This document shows positions 14,393-21,510 of a stretch of DNA of 21,510 bases, piece after piece (position 1 is the stretch's first letter; each line of letters opens with the position of its first letter). The notes under the pieces are model-generated. The model saw nothing but the letters and a program-made list of their open reading frames with translations, did not search any database and was not told where the DNA came from. This DNA comes from Scatosoma sp964459515 (GTDB lineage: Bacteria; Bacillota; Clostridia; Christensenellales; Borkfalkiaceae), in NCBI GenBank assembly GCA_964459515.1, contig CAYWML010000022.1, positions 1 to 21,510 on the forward strand, read 5' to 3'. A program made the translations under genes and the position numbers.

Positions 14393-15310
14393 ATGGCGAA
14401 TTTATCGATCGAGCTTTGCGGCGTTCCTTTCAAAAACCCCGTTATCGCGGCAAGCGGCACGTTCGGCTTCGGCAGGGAATTTCACGGGCTGTACGACGTC
14501 GGTATGCTCGGCGGCGTATCGACGAAGGGCATGACGCTGTTGCCCCGTCGCGGCAATCCCGTACCGCGCATAGCGGAATCGCGCGGCGTTATTTTGAACG
14601 CCGTCGGGTTGCAAAATCCCGGGGTGGAGCATTTTATAAAGGAAGATCTGCCGTGGCTACGGGAAACGGGCACGCGCGTGATTGCGAACGTCGCAGGCAG
14701 TTCGATAGAGGAATACGAGCGTATTTGCGCGCGGCTTAGCGGCTTAACGGACATGTTGGAGCTGAATATTTCCTGCCCCAACGTAAAAAGCGGCGGCATG
14801 GCGTTCGGGATAAAGGCCGAAACGGTGGAAGCGGTGACGGCGGCGGCAAAGCGCGGCGCAAAAAAAACGCCGCTTATCGTCAAACTTTCCCCCAACGCGG
14901 AGAGCATCGCGGAGAACGCTTTGGCGGCGGAACGCGGCGGCGCGGACTGTATTTCCCTTATTAATACGCTGACGGGCATGGCGATCGATATCGAGCGCAG
15001 AATGCCGATTCTCGCCAACAATACGGGCGGCGTTTCGGGAGCGGGCGTGAAACCGATTGCGGTTCGCATGACGTACGAAGCGGCGCATGCGGTGCATATT
15101 CCCGTCATCGGTATGGGCGGCATAACTTGCGCCGAGGACGCCATCGAGTTCCTTTTGGCAGGTGCGACGGCGGTGCAAGTGGGTACGGCGAATTTCACCG
15201 ATCCTTTCGCCATGCCGAAAATTATCGACGGTCTGAACGCGTGGTGCGATCGGCACGGCGTGCAAAGCGTTTCCGAATTGACAGGCGCGCTTTGCCTGCA
15301 TGAAAATTAA
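14393..15310 (+). CDS. pyrD: Dihydroorotate dehydrogenase, class 1B catalytic subunit
   Basis: 305-residue FMN enzyme that oxidises dihydroorotate to orotate. Class 1B features: the catalytic base is Cys128 in LNISCPNVKSGG (Ser in class 2), Lys45 in STKGMT, NNTGGVSGAGVKPIA, and the FMN-phosphate loop MGGI...VQVGTANF near the end. There is no membrane-anchoring N-terminus, as expected for the cytosolic NAD-linked form that works with PyrK. It starts 21 bp after pyrK behind GAGGAGG. Confidence 0.97.
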   Translation: MANLSIELCGVPFKNPVIAASGTFGFGREFHGLYDVGMLGGVSTKGMTLLPRRGNPVPRIAESRGVILNAVGLQNPGVEHFIKEDLPWLRETGTRVIANVAGSSIEEYERICARLSGLTDMLELNISCPNVKSGGMAFGIKAETVEAVTAAAKRGAKKTPLIVKLSPNAESIAENALAAERGGADCISLINTLTGMAIDIERRMPILANNTGGVSGAGVKPIAVRMTYEAAHAVHIPVIGMGGITCAEDAIEFLLAGATAVQVGTANFTDPFAMPKIIDGLNAWCDRHGVQSVSELTGALCLHEN

Positions 15311-15328
15311 GCGAGGAGAACGGAGAAT

Positions 15329-15991
15329 ATGAATTATACGTACAAACAGTCTTTTATTCGTTTTATGGTGCAAAACGGCGTGCTTCGCTTCGGCGAATTT
15401 ACGTTGAAAAGCGGCAGAATCGCGCCGTATTTCATCAATACGGGTAATTATAAAACGGGCAAACAGCTTGCGAAATTGGGCGAATATTACGCGGATTGCA
15501 TTCGCGAAAACGGCTTGGAGGCGGAAACGCTGGTAGGGCCGGCGTATAAAGGCATTCCGCTTTCCGTGGCGACGGCGATCGCGCTCGGCGAAAAATACGG
15601 GCAGGATTGGAATTATTGTTTCGATCGGAAAGAGGCCAAAAACCACGGCGAGGGCGGATTGTTCGTCGGGAAGCAACTGACGGACGGAGAACGCGTCGTG
15701 ATTATCGAGGACGTCATGACTTCGGGCAAGGCGTTGCAAGAAATTTTGCCGAAGCTGGAAGCGGCGGCGAAGGTGCGGATCGTCGGCATGGTGATTTCCG
15801 TGGATCGCCAAGAAAAAGCGTTGGGCGGAGAACTGTCGGCGGTGCGCGCGGCAAAGCGCGATTACGGCGTGGACGTATATTCCGTCGTGACGATGAACGA
15901 CATCATCGAGGCGATTGAAAACGGCGTCGTGGACGGCAAAGAACATCTTGCCGCCATGTATAAATATCGCGAAACTTACGGCGCGAATTGA
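15329..15991 (+). CDS. pyrE: Orotate phosphoribosyltransferase
   Basis: 220-residue enzyme joining orotate and PRPP to give OMP, the substrate of PyrF. The PRPP-binding loop VVIIEDVMTSGKA is at 123-135; other family blocks are LKSGRIAPYFINTGNY (27-41), GPAYKGIPL (70-78) and FDRKEAKNHGEGG (98-110). Length is typical of the ~210-220 residue form. It is the last gene of pyrBCFKDE, 18 bp after pyrD with GCGAGGAGA. No clear terminator follows, so read-through into trpS is possible. Confidence 0.97.
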   Translation: MNYTYKQSFIRFMVQNGVLRFGEFTLKSGRIAPYFINTGNYKTGKQLAKLGEYYADCIRENGLEAETLVGPAYKGIPLSVATAIALGEKYGQDWNYCFDRKEAKNHGEGGLFVGKQLTDGERVVIIEDVMTSGKALQEILPKLEAAAKVRIVGMVISVDRQEKALGGELSAVRAAKRDYGVDVYSVVTMNDIIEAIENGVVDGKEHLAAMYKYRETYGAN

Positions 15992-16179
15992 GAGAAAAAC
16001 TTCTTCCCTTCGCTGTAAAAATGCGGCGCGCGCGGTCGGCTTCGCCGCGGAACGACGCTTTCTTCGTGCGCCAAAGCCGGCGTGACCCGTTCGGGACGGG
16101 GCGTATATGCCGCGCTCAGCGGCAACGTCATGGCTACGAATAAAGAAAAAGCAAGAATATAAAGATAAGAACGCTTCAT
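15976..16179 (-). CDS. Possible small secreted protein (hypothetical)
   Basis: A 67-residue frame antisense to the pyrE-trpS gap. The N-terminus looks like a signal peptide: MKRSYLY, a hydrophobic core of about 14 residues (ILAFSLFVAMTLPL) and a small-residue site (SAA/YT). The remaining ~43 residues are Pro/Arg/Ser-rich. Codon use resembles the real genes. Against it: no Shine-Dalgarno sequence precedes the ATG, no promoter is evident on that strand, and the 3' end overlaps pyrE by 16 bp. This may be a chance frame. Otherwise I see nothing in the 246-bp pyrE-trpS gap beyond small hairpins (for example GACGG-ATATA-CCGTC at 16204-16218). Confidence 0.35.
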   Translation of the reverse strand: MKRSYLYILAFSLFVAMTLPLSAAYTPRPERVTPALAHEESVVPRRSRPRAPHFYSEGKKFFSQFAP

Positions 16180-16237
16180 GCACGCAGTATGTGCGAGGCG
16201 ACGGACGGATATACCGTCGAAGAACAGGAGAATTATT

Positions 16238-17290
16238 ATGAAAGACGTTATTTTGACAGGGGACAGACCTTCGGGAAAATTGCATATCGGGCACTACGTA
16301 GGCTCGTTGAGGCGGCGCGTGGAACTGCAAAACAGCGGCAAATTCGATAAAATTTACGTAATGATTGCCGACGCGCAGGCACTCACCGATAACTTCGCCA
16401 ATCCCGAAAAGGTGCGCGCGAACGTCACCGAGGTCGCGCTGGACTATATGGCGTGCGGTATCGATCCGCAAAAATCGACGATTTTCGTGCAGTCGCATGT
16501 GGCGGAATTGACGGAGCTTACTTTTTATTACATGAACCTCGTCACGCTGGCGCGCTTGGAGCGCAACCCGACCGTGAAAGCGGAATTGAAACAGAAAAAT
16601 TTCGAGTTGTCGATTCCGATGGGCTTTTTGACCTATCCCGTTTCGCAAACGGCGGATATTACGGCGTTTAAGGCGACGACCGTTCCCGTAGGCGAAGATC
16701 AGCTGCCCATGCTGGAACAAGCAAGGGAAATCGTGCGCAGTTTTAACGGCTTGTACGGGGAAACGCTGGTCGAGCCGAAAGCCGTGCTTCCGTCGAATAA
16801 GGCGTGCTTGCGCCTGCCCGGTACGGACGGCATGACGAAAATGAGTAAATCTTTGGGCAATTGCATTTATCTTTCCGATTCCGCCGACGAAATCAAACGC
16901 AAGGTTATGGGTATGTATACCGATCCGAACCATATCAAGGTAAGCGATCCCGGCGATACGAAAAACAATCCGACATTTATCTACTTAGAAGCGTTTGCAA
17001 GGGAAGAGCATTTCCAACGATACTTGCCCGAATACGCAGGCTTGGAGGAACTGAAAGCGCATTACGAGCGCGGCGGCTTGGGGGATATGAAAGTGAAACG
17101 TTTCTTAAACGAAGTCTTGCAAGAAACGCTTGCGCCGATACGCGCCAAGCGCGAGGAGCTGGCAAAAGATATTCCTGCCGTATGGGATATTTTGTATAAA
17201 GGCAGCGAAACGGCGCGCGCGGCGGCGGCGGAAACGCTTGTCGAAGTTAAAAAAGCCATGCGTATCGACTATTTCGCCGATAGAAAATAA
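16238..17290 (+). CDS. trpS: Tryptophanyl-tRNA synthetase
   Basis: 350-residue class I aminoacyl-tRNA synthetase for tryptophan. The ATP-binding HIGH motif is at 16-19 within GDRPSGKLHIGHYVGSL, and KMSKS is exact at 201-205. Length fits the bacterial family (~330-350). The ATG at 16238 is chosen because of AACAGGAG nine bases upstream and because the TGDRPSG block normally lies at the extreme N-terminus; a 20-codon upstream extension has no ribosome site. No T-box leader (which often controls trpS in Firmicutes) is visible upstream. Confidence 0.97.
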   Translation: MKDVILTGDRPSGKLHIGHYVGSLRRRVELQNSGKFDKIYVMIADAQALTDNFANPEKVRANVTEVALDYMACGIDPQKSTIFVQSHVAELTELTFYYMNLVTLARLERNPTVKAELKQKNFELSIPMGFLTYPVSQTADITAFKATTVPVGEDQLPMLEQAREIVRSFNGLYGETLVEPKAVLPSNKACLRLPGTDGMTKMSKSLGNCIYLSDSADEIKRKVMGMYTDPNHIKVSDPGDTKNNPTFIYLEAFAREEHFQRYLPEYAGLEELKAHYERGGLGDMKVKRFLNEVLQETLAPIRAKREELAKDIPAVWDILYKGSETARAAAAETLVEVKKAMRIDYFADRK

Positions 17291-17602
17291 AAATCAAAGG
17301 TGTGCGCTCCGTGAAAGTTGACGAATATTTCGGGGCGCATGAATTTTGGTAAAATCCTGCGGATATCTTGAATTGTATAAAAATCACTAAAAGTGCTTGC
17401 AATACTTGTCGTTTTGTGATATTATATGTAATATAAGCGATGTTGTGCGATAACGCACGTTGCAATAAGACGTAAAGAAATATAAATTTTCTACATTCGT
17501 ATTGACATTTGCGTAAAGACATGGTATACTGAAATCGGTCGTTGAATGATAGTGGCAAGCGTTTACGTCAACGCCCGAAAACAAAATCAAAAGGAGCTTC
17601 TT
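17291..17602 (+). promoter_or_regulatory. trpS-fucU intergenic region with two tandem promoters
   Basis: An AT-rich gap. At its start, an imperfect stem (TGCGCTCCG near 17303 with CGGGGCGCA near 17332) could be a weak trpS terminator. Promoter 1 is TTGCAA (17397-17402), 17 bp, TATTAT (17420-17425). A small hairpin (GTGCG-ATAA-CGCAC, 17445-17458) follows. Promoter 2 is TTGACA (17502-17507), 17 bp, TATACT (17525-17530) with TGG before the -10, very like the promoter at 9503. Predicted start from promoter 2 is about 17537, giving a ~66-nt leader to fucU. Confidence 0.7.
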
Positions 17603-18025
17603 ATGTTAAAAAACATTCCGAAAATCGCGAGTCCCGCATTGCTCAAAATCTTATGCGAAATGGGGCACGGCGACGAAATCGTTATTGCCGACGGCAACTT
17701 TCCGTCGGAAAACTACGGGCAACGCGTAATTCGCGCGGACGGCATCGGCGGCGAGGATATGCTGAACGCCGTGCTGTCGCTTATTCCGTTGGATACTTAT
17801 GCCGAGGAAAATTTCCTTTTGATGCAAACGACGAACGGTGATTCTACCCCTGAAATATGGGATAAATACTACTCTATCGCGCGCAAACACGACGATAATC
17901 TTCGCGTGGGCAATTTGGAACGTTTTGCCTTTTACGAACGGGCTAAAAAAGCCTATGCCGTAATTGCAACGGGCGAGGGCGCGGTGTATGCGAATATCAT
18001 TCTCAAAAAAGGCGTTATTAAATAA
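17603..18025 (+). CDS. fucU: L-fucose mutarotase (RbsD/FucU family)
   Basis: 140-residue protein, the same length as E. coli FucU, that interconverts alpha and beta anomers of L-fucose (or a related sugar) in the cytoplasm. Signatures: EMGHGDEIVIADGNFP at 19-34 (His22, Asp30), RVIRADG, and the C-terminal FAFYERAKKAYAVIATGE...YANIILKKGV. The GHGDE/ADGNFP form is FucU-like, not RbsD-like. The start at 17603 has AAAGGAG at good spacing; an in-frame ATG at 17546 has none. No fucose permease, isomerase or kinase lies in the window, so its pathway partner is unknown. It sits ahead of a polysaccharide locus that includes L-fucosamine-type enzymes. Confidence 0.92.
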   Translation: MLKNIPKIASPALLKILCEMGHGDEIVIADGNFPSENYGQRVIRADGIGGEDMLNAVLSLIPLDTYAEENFLLMQTTNGDSTPEIWDKYYSIARKHDDNLRVGNLERFAFYERAKKAYAVIATGEGAVYANIILKKGVIK

Positions 18026-18138
18026 GGTAAATGCCGTCGGCAGTATGCGATATCGCAGACGATAATGCTGTTGATTATCATCAAATAAATATACGTGCAG
18101 AGTACATACGCTAAGAAAAAAACAAGAGGAATAATAGT

Positions 18139-18870
18139 TTGAGCGCATATAAATTAAAATTTAGTCAAAAAATTTATCGTTTCATTAAAGCAATAATGGA
18201 TTTTTTAGTTGCTTTGATTGCGGTTATTATCTTAATTCCGTTGTTTATCGTTGTTGCCGTTGCGATTAAAATCGATTCGCGCGGACCGATCTTTTTCGTC
18301 CAAACGAGAATCGGCAAAAACGGGAAGCCTTTTCGTTGCATCAAATTTAGAAGCATGGCTAATGAGGCAAACCACGAAATCGCAGGCTACGAATATGCGG
18401 GGGTAAGTGAGTACGTCACGAAAGTAGGCGCTTTTATTCGGAAATTCTCCATAGACGAATTGCCGCAGTTTTTCAACGTTTTGACGTTTAAGATGAGTCT
18501 AATCGGATTTAGACCGGCGCAGGATAATGAAACGGAATTAAACGAAGCGAGAGAAAGTTATGACGTTTATCAAATCCGCCCCGGTATTTCCGGGTGGGCG
18601 CAAGTAAACGGGCGTGATATTTTGGCTTCTCATCCAAAGGAAAAAGCAAAATATGACGCTTATTACATGCAACATTTTTCTCTTTTATTGGATGTAAAAA
18701 TCCTATTTATGACTATCATTAAAGTTTTTAAAAGTGATGACATCGTAGAAGGGATTGTTGATGATTCTTCGGAAGTTTTTCAAGAGAATTTTAACGAGGA
18801 ATTGCCTACGGCGGAATTGCTTGCAGCCTCGCAAAAGCAATGCGAACGAAGCGAAACCGAAACGGCGTAA
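18139..18870 (+). CDS. Initiating sugar-1-phosphate transferase (monotopic phosphoglycosyl transferase)
   Basis: 243-residue bacterial sugar transferase of the WcaJ/PglC small type. It moves a sugar-1-phosphate from a nucleotide sugar onto undecaprenyl phosphate at the inner face of the membrane, the first step of capsule or exopolysaccharide synthesis. One hydrophobic re-entrant helix (~17-43, with Pro34) precedes the catalytic core: IDSRGPIFFVQTRIG, FRCIKFRSM, the catalytic Asp-Glu in SIDELPQFFNVL (Asp106-Glu107), LIGFRPAQ and RPGISGWAQVNGRD (147-160). The C-terminal ~40 residues are acidic and non-conserved. It appears to start with TTG at 18139, eight bases after AAGAGGA; the next ATG falls within the membrane helix. 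The 113-bp gap after fucU holds a perfect 12-bp palindrome (18046-18057) and a small hairpin (18061-18079). Confidence 0.94.
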   Translation: MSAYKLKFSQKIYRFIKAIMDFLVALIAVIILIPLFIVVAVAIKIDSRGPIFFVQTRIGKNGKPFRCIKFRSMANEANHEIAGYEYAGVSEYVTKVGAFIRKFSIDELPQFFNVLTFKMSLIGFRPAQDNETELNEARESYDVYQIRPGISGWAQVNGRDILASHPKEKAKYDAYYMQHFSLLLDVKILFMTIIKVFKSDDIVEGIVDDSSEVFQENFNEELPTAELLAASQKQCERSETETA

Positions 18871-19119
18871 GGCAGGTATTCCATCGGAAAGGGTTCGTAA
18901 AGGAAATGTAAATTTTGAATAGAAGAGACTTTGATATGAAAAAGAGTAGATTTTTTATTCGTTTGAGGTAAAATGCTATCGCGTTCATTTGTAAAAATCT
19001 TTTAATTTATATTCGTAATATAATTCTATTAGATTTTTCCTTTTGAGTCGCTTTTTTGATTTTGAAAAAGCTGTATTCAGATTGCATATGTAAAAATAAA
19101 TTAAGAGGAGTTTGGAATT
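18871..19119 (+). other. AT-rich intergenic region upstream of capE-like gene
   Basis: 249 bp, clearly more AT-rich than the surrounding genes. It contains a TATAAT at 19019-19024 without a good -35, and TTGAAA at 19062-19067 with a poor -10 (CATATG) 17 bp on. Neither is a confident promoter. A ribosome site AAGAGGAG precedes the ATG at 19120. No gene is seen. Confidence 0.5.
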
Positions 19120-20157
19120 ATGGGAGCTTTTACAAACAAAACGTTACTTATTACGGGAGGTACGGGTTCGTTCGGGAACGCGGTGCTGAACAGATTTTTG
19201 AAAACGGACATCGGGGAGATTCGCGTGTTCTCGCGCGACGAGAAGAAGCAGGACGATATGCGGCACGAATTTCAGGCGAAAATGCCCGAAGTCGCGGAAA
19301 AAATCAAGTTCTATATCGGCGACGTGCGCGATATCGCGAGCGTGCGAAATGCTATGCACGGTGTGGACTACATTTTCCACGCGGCTGCGTTGAAACAAGT
19401 GCCTTCGTGCGAATTTTTCCCTATCGAAGCGGTAAAAACTAACGTGCTCGGCACGGAGAACGTGCTGACGGCGGCAATCGAGGCTGGCGTGAAAAACATC
19501 GTGTGCCTTTCGACGGATAAAGCGGCGTATCCCGTCAATGCCATGGGGACAAGCAAGGCGATGATGGAGAAAGTCATCGTGGCGAAATCGCGTACGGTTT
19601 CTTCCGAAAAGACGAAAATTTGTTGCACGCGTTACGGAAACGTTATGTGTAGCCGCGGCAGTGTTATTCCGCTTTGGATCGAGCAAATTCGCGCAGGAAA
19701 GCCGCTTACAATCACCGATCCGAAAATGACGCGGTTCATCATGTCTTTGGAGGAGGCGGTCGACCTCGTATTGTTCGCTTTCGAGCATGGCGAAAGCGGC
19801 GATATTCTCGTTCAAAAAGCACCTGCTTGCACGATCCAAACGCAAGCGGAAGCCGTTTGCGAGTTGTTCGGCGGCGACAAAAAGAATATTAAAGTCATCG
19901 GTATTCGTCACGGCGAAAAAATGTACGAAACGCTTTTGACGAACGAGGAGTGCGCGAACGCCATCGATCTCGGTAACTTTTATCGCGTGCCTTGCGACAA
20001 GCGCGGTTTGAACTATGATAAGTACTTCAATAACGGAGACGTGGAGCGTAACCCTCTGCACGAGTTTGACTCTAACAACACGCAGTTGTTGACCTTGGAA
20101 GAAACGAAGGCGAAAATCGCTTCTTTGCAATATATTCAAGAGGAATTGAAAAAATAA
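19120..20157 (+). CDS. capE: UDP-N-acetylglucosamine 4,6-dehydratase/5-epimerase, CapE/FnlA type
   Basis: 345-residue extended short-chain dehydrogenase. In the CapE/WbjB/FnlA family it converts UDP-GlcNAc to a 4-keto-6-deoxy L-sugar, the first step towards UDP-N-acetyl-L-fucosamine. The NAD-binding loop GGTGSFG is at 13-19, followed by the GDVRD block, then HAAALKQVPSCEFFP, and the catalytic stretch STDKAAYPVNAMGTSKAMMEK. The usual YxxxK Tyr is replaced by Met (M-G-T-S-K), as in this dehydratase subfamily. RYGNVMCSRGSVIPLW and the late HGEKMYETLL also match. Length equals S. aureus CapE (~342). The next gene, capF-like, follows after 3 bp, which strongly supports this pathway over the flagellin-type PseB. 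Confidence 0.92.
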   Translation: MGAFTNKTLLITGGTGSFGNAVLNRFLKTDIGEIRVFSRDEKKQDDMRHEFQAKMPEVAEKIKFYIGDVRDIASVRNAMHGVDYIFHAAALKQVPSCEFFPIEAVKTNVLGTENVLTAAIEAGVKNIVCLSTDKAAYPVNAMGTSKAMMEKVIVAKSRTVSSEKTKICCTRYGNVMCSRGSVIPLWIEQIRAGKPLTITDPKMTRFIMSLEEAVDLVLFAFEHGESGDILVQKAPACTIQTQAEAVCELFGGDKKNIKVIGIRHGEKMYETLLTNEECANAIDLGNFYRVPCDKRGLNYDKYFNNGDVERNPLHEFDSNNTQLLTLEETKAKIASLQYIQEELKK

Positions 20158-20160
20158 ACC

Positions 20161-21363
20161 ATGAAAATTTTAGTTACGGGCGCGAAGGGATTTGTCGGGA
20201 AAAATCTTTGCGCGGCATTGAAAAATTTGAAAGACGGCAAGGATAAAACGCGCCCTGCGCTTTCGATAGAGTCGATTTACGAATACGACGTAGACAGTAC
20301 CGCTACGGAATTGGACGAATATTGCCGTCAAGCGGATTTCGTATTCAATCTTGCAGGGGTAAATCGTCCGCAAACGCAGGCGGAGTTTATGCAAGGCAAT
20401 TTCGGCTTTGCTTCCAATTTGCTCGATACGTTGAAACGGCACGGCAACAAATGCCCGGTTATGCTTTCTTCTTCCGTTCAAGCGACGCTTATCGGTCGCT
20501 ATGCCGACGGCGAATACGGAAAAAGTAAAAAAGCAGGCGAAGAGCTTTTCTTCGATTATGCCCGTGAAGAGGGGGGGCAGGTATGCGTTTACCGCTTTCC
20601 GAACCTTTTCGGAAAATGGTGCAGACCGAACTATAACAGCGCGGTGGCGACCTTCTGCAATAATATCGCCAACGATTTACCGATTACCGTCAACGACAGA
20701 GCGATTGAGTTGGAACTTTTGTACATAGACGATCTCGTGGCGGAAATGATGGATTTGTTGGAGGGGAAAGGTCATCGTTGCGATTACGATGGTTTGACGC
20801 CCGTTGCACGCGAAAACGGCAGATACTATTACGCACCGATTACGCATAAAGTATCCCTCGGCGAGATTGTGGATTTGTTGCACACTTTCCGCGCGCAAAG
20901 CGAAACGCTTGTCATGCCGGAGATTCCGAACGGCAGTTTTGCCAAGAAGTTGTATTCCACTTATTTAAGCTATCTGCCGAAAGAAAAAGCGGCGTTTGAC
21001 TTAAAAATGAACGTGGACGCGCGCGGTAGCTTTACCGAGCTTTTGAAAACGGAAAAGTGCGGACAAGTATCCGTCAACATTTCCAAACCGGAGATTACGA
21101 AAGGACAGCATTGGCACAATACAAAATGGGAATTTTTCATCGTCGTGGCGGGGCACGGACTGATACAGCAGCGTAAGATCGGCACGGACGAAGTACTGAA
21201 TTTTGAGGTGAGCGGTGAAAAAATACAGGCAGTGCACATGCTTCCCGGGTATACGCATAATATCATCAATCTTTCCGAAACGGAAAATTTGGTGACGGTG
21301 ATGTGGGCGAACGAGCAGTTCGACCAAAACCACCCCGATACGTTTTTTGAAGTTGTAGAATGA
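20161..21363 (+). CDS. capF: Bifunctional UDP-sugar C3-epimerase/C4-reductase, CapF/FnlB type
   Basis: 400-residue two-domain enzyme for the second step of UDP-L-FucNAc synthesis. The N-terminal SDR domain has GAKGFVG (7-13), FNLAGVNRPQ, SSSVQAT and YGKSK (Tyr119, Lys123), and would reduce C4 with NADPH. The C-terminal cupin (~280-400) carries metal-ligand-like residues in GQHWHNTKWEFF (His317, His319, Glu324) and HMLPGYTHNIINL (His359, His366), and would epimerise C3. It ends VMWANEQFDQNHPDTFFEVVE, as in CapF. It starts 3 bp after the capE stop with only a distant AGAGGA inside the capE end, so translation is probably coupled. The expected next enzyme, the CapG/FnlC 2-epimerase, would lie beyond the window. 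Confidence 0.94.
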   Translation: MKILVTGAKGFVGKNLCAALKNLKDGKDKTRPALSIESIYEYDVDSTATELDEYCRQADFVFNLAGVNRPQTQAEFMQGNFGFASNLLDTLKRHGNKCPVMLSSSVQATLIGRYADGEYGKSKKAGEELFFDYAREEGGQVCVYRFPNLFGKWCRPNYNSAVATFCNNIANDLPITVNDRAIELELLYIDDLVAEMMDLLEGKGHRCDYDGLTPVARENGRYYYAPITHKVSLGEIVDLLHTFRAQSETLVMPEIPNGSFAKKLYSTYLSYLPKEKAAFDLKMNVDARGSFTELLKTEKCGQVSVNISKPEITKGQHWHNTKWEFFIVVAGHGLIQQRKIGTDEVLNFEVSGEKIQAVHMLPGYTHNIINLSETENLVTVMWANEQFDQNHPDTFFEVVE

Positions 21364-21440
21364 ATAAAAAATTGAAAAAATCAGCAAAAAAATTGGCAAA
21401 AAACCGGCGAAATGTAGCAAAAACGCTTGACAAAAAGTGA
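21360..21440 (+). CDS. Possible 26-residue lysine-rich peptide
   Basis: An ATG overlaps the capF stop in an ATGA tetranucleotide and opens a 26-codon frame ending at TGA 21438-21440. The peptide begins MNKKLKKSAKKL and ends TLDKK. Hydrophobic residues fall at 5, 9, 12, 19 and 23, a 3-4 spacing compatible with an amphipathic cationic helix. The overlap geometry is that of coupled genes (compare pyrC-pyrF in this window). Against it: very short, no own Shine-Dalgarno site, and the A-rich DNA would encode lysines by chance. It may instead be a spacer between capF and the repeat-bearing gene. Confidence 0.3.
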   Translation: MNKKLKKSAKKLAKNRRNVAKTLDKK

Positions 21441-21451
21441 GAGGTGGATAT

Positions 21452-21453
<2 letters not shown>
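21426..21453 (+). promoter_or_regulatory. Promoter-like sequence overlapping the next start codon
   Basis: TTGACA (21426-21431), 16-bp spacer, TATAAT (21448-21453), preceded by A-tracts centred near 21368, 21377, 21389, 21400 and 21420 that could bend the DNA. The same bases contain GAGGTG (21440-21445) and ATG (21452-21454), a good ribosome site and start. If the promoter is used, the transcript would start near 21460, downstream of this ATG, so the two readings compete. Confidence 0.5.

Positions 21454-21510
<57 letters not shown>

Noticed and set aside
16000..16237. T-box riboswitch before trpS (also sought before hisS)
   Set aside because: No AGGGTGG-type T-box core and no terminator/antiterminator pair found in either leader.
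14744..16933. 729-codon open frame on the minus strand across pyrD, pyrE and trpS
   Set aside because: It is antisense to three certain enzymes, rich in Arg/His/Phe, without recognisable domains; the codon bias of the sense genes suppresses stops on this frame.

Overview
The window looks like chromosomal DNA from a Gram-positive member of class Clostridia (Bacillota), probably a gut lineage. The evidence is a folate-type TrmFO next to HslVU, a class 1B dihydroorotate dehydrogenase with its PyrK electron-transfer subunit, a long-form (type 2) PyrF, consensus sigma-A promoters, purine-rich Shine-Dalgarno sites, a lipoprotein carrying InlB-type and BspA-type repeats, and a cysteine-containing protein type I recall only from Clostridia. 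I cannot name a genus. Every confident gene is on the + strand.

Region by region: (1) 1-4250 is a housekeeping operon: 3' end of trmFO, hslV, hslU, hisS, trxA, closed by a strong hairpin. (2) 4259-8270 is an accessory stretch. Two clusters of a palindromic ~140-bp repeat (three copies at 4312-4784, two at 7685-7979) bracket a self-contained unit: a strong promoter, a leader with a perfect 21-bp-stem hairpin, a 745-residue repeat-rich surface lipoprotein, a small HNH-like zinc-finger protein and a terminator. A run of back-to-back small hairpins (7988-8220) follows. (3) 8275-10233 holds a small LysM protein, a clostridial protein of unknown function (possibly spore-related) and a metallophosphoesterase whose promoter predicts a leaderless mRNA. 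(4) 10336-15991 is a six-gene de novo pyrimidine operon, pyrB-pyrC-pyrF-pyrK-pyrD-pyrE, with a promoter followed by an attenuator-like terminator; it supplies every step from carbamoyl phosphate plus aspartate to UMP. trpS follows. (5) 17397-21510 begins with fucU behind two tandem promoters, then the start of a surface-polysaccharide locus: an initiating phosphoglycosyl transferase and CapE-like and CapF-like enzymes of the UDP-N-acetyl-L-fucosamine route.

The most interesting signal is at the right edge. After capF there is a possible 26-codon lysine-rich mini-gene, then a start codon with a good ribosome binding site that runs directly into a tetranucleotide (ACAG)n tract lasting to the last base. 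Each gain or loss of a repeat would shift the frame of the next gene, so this is a candidate phase-variable gene in a surface-polysaccharide locus. The accessory lipoprotein/HNH unit between repeat clusters and the structured leader RNA are the next most worthwhile items.
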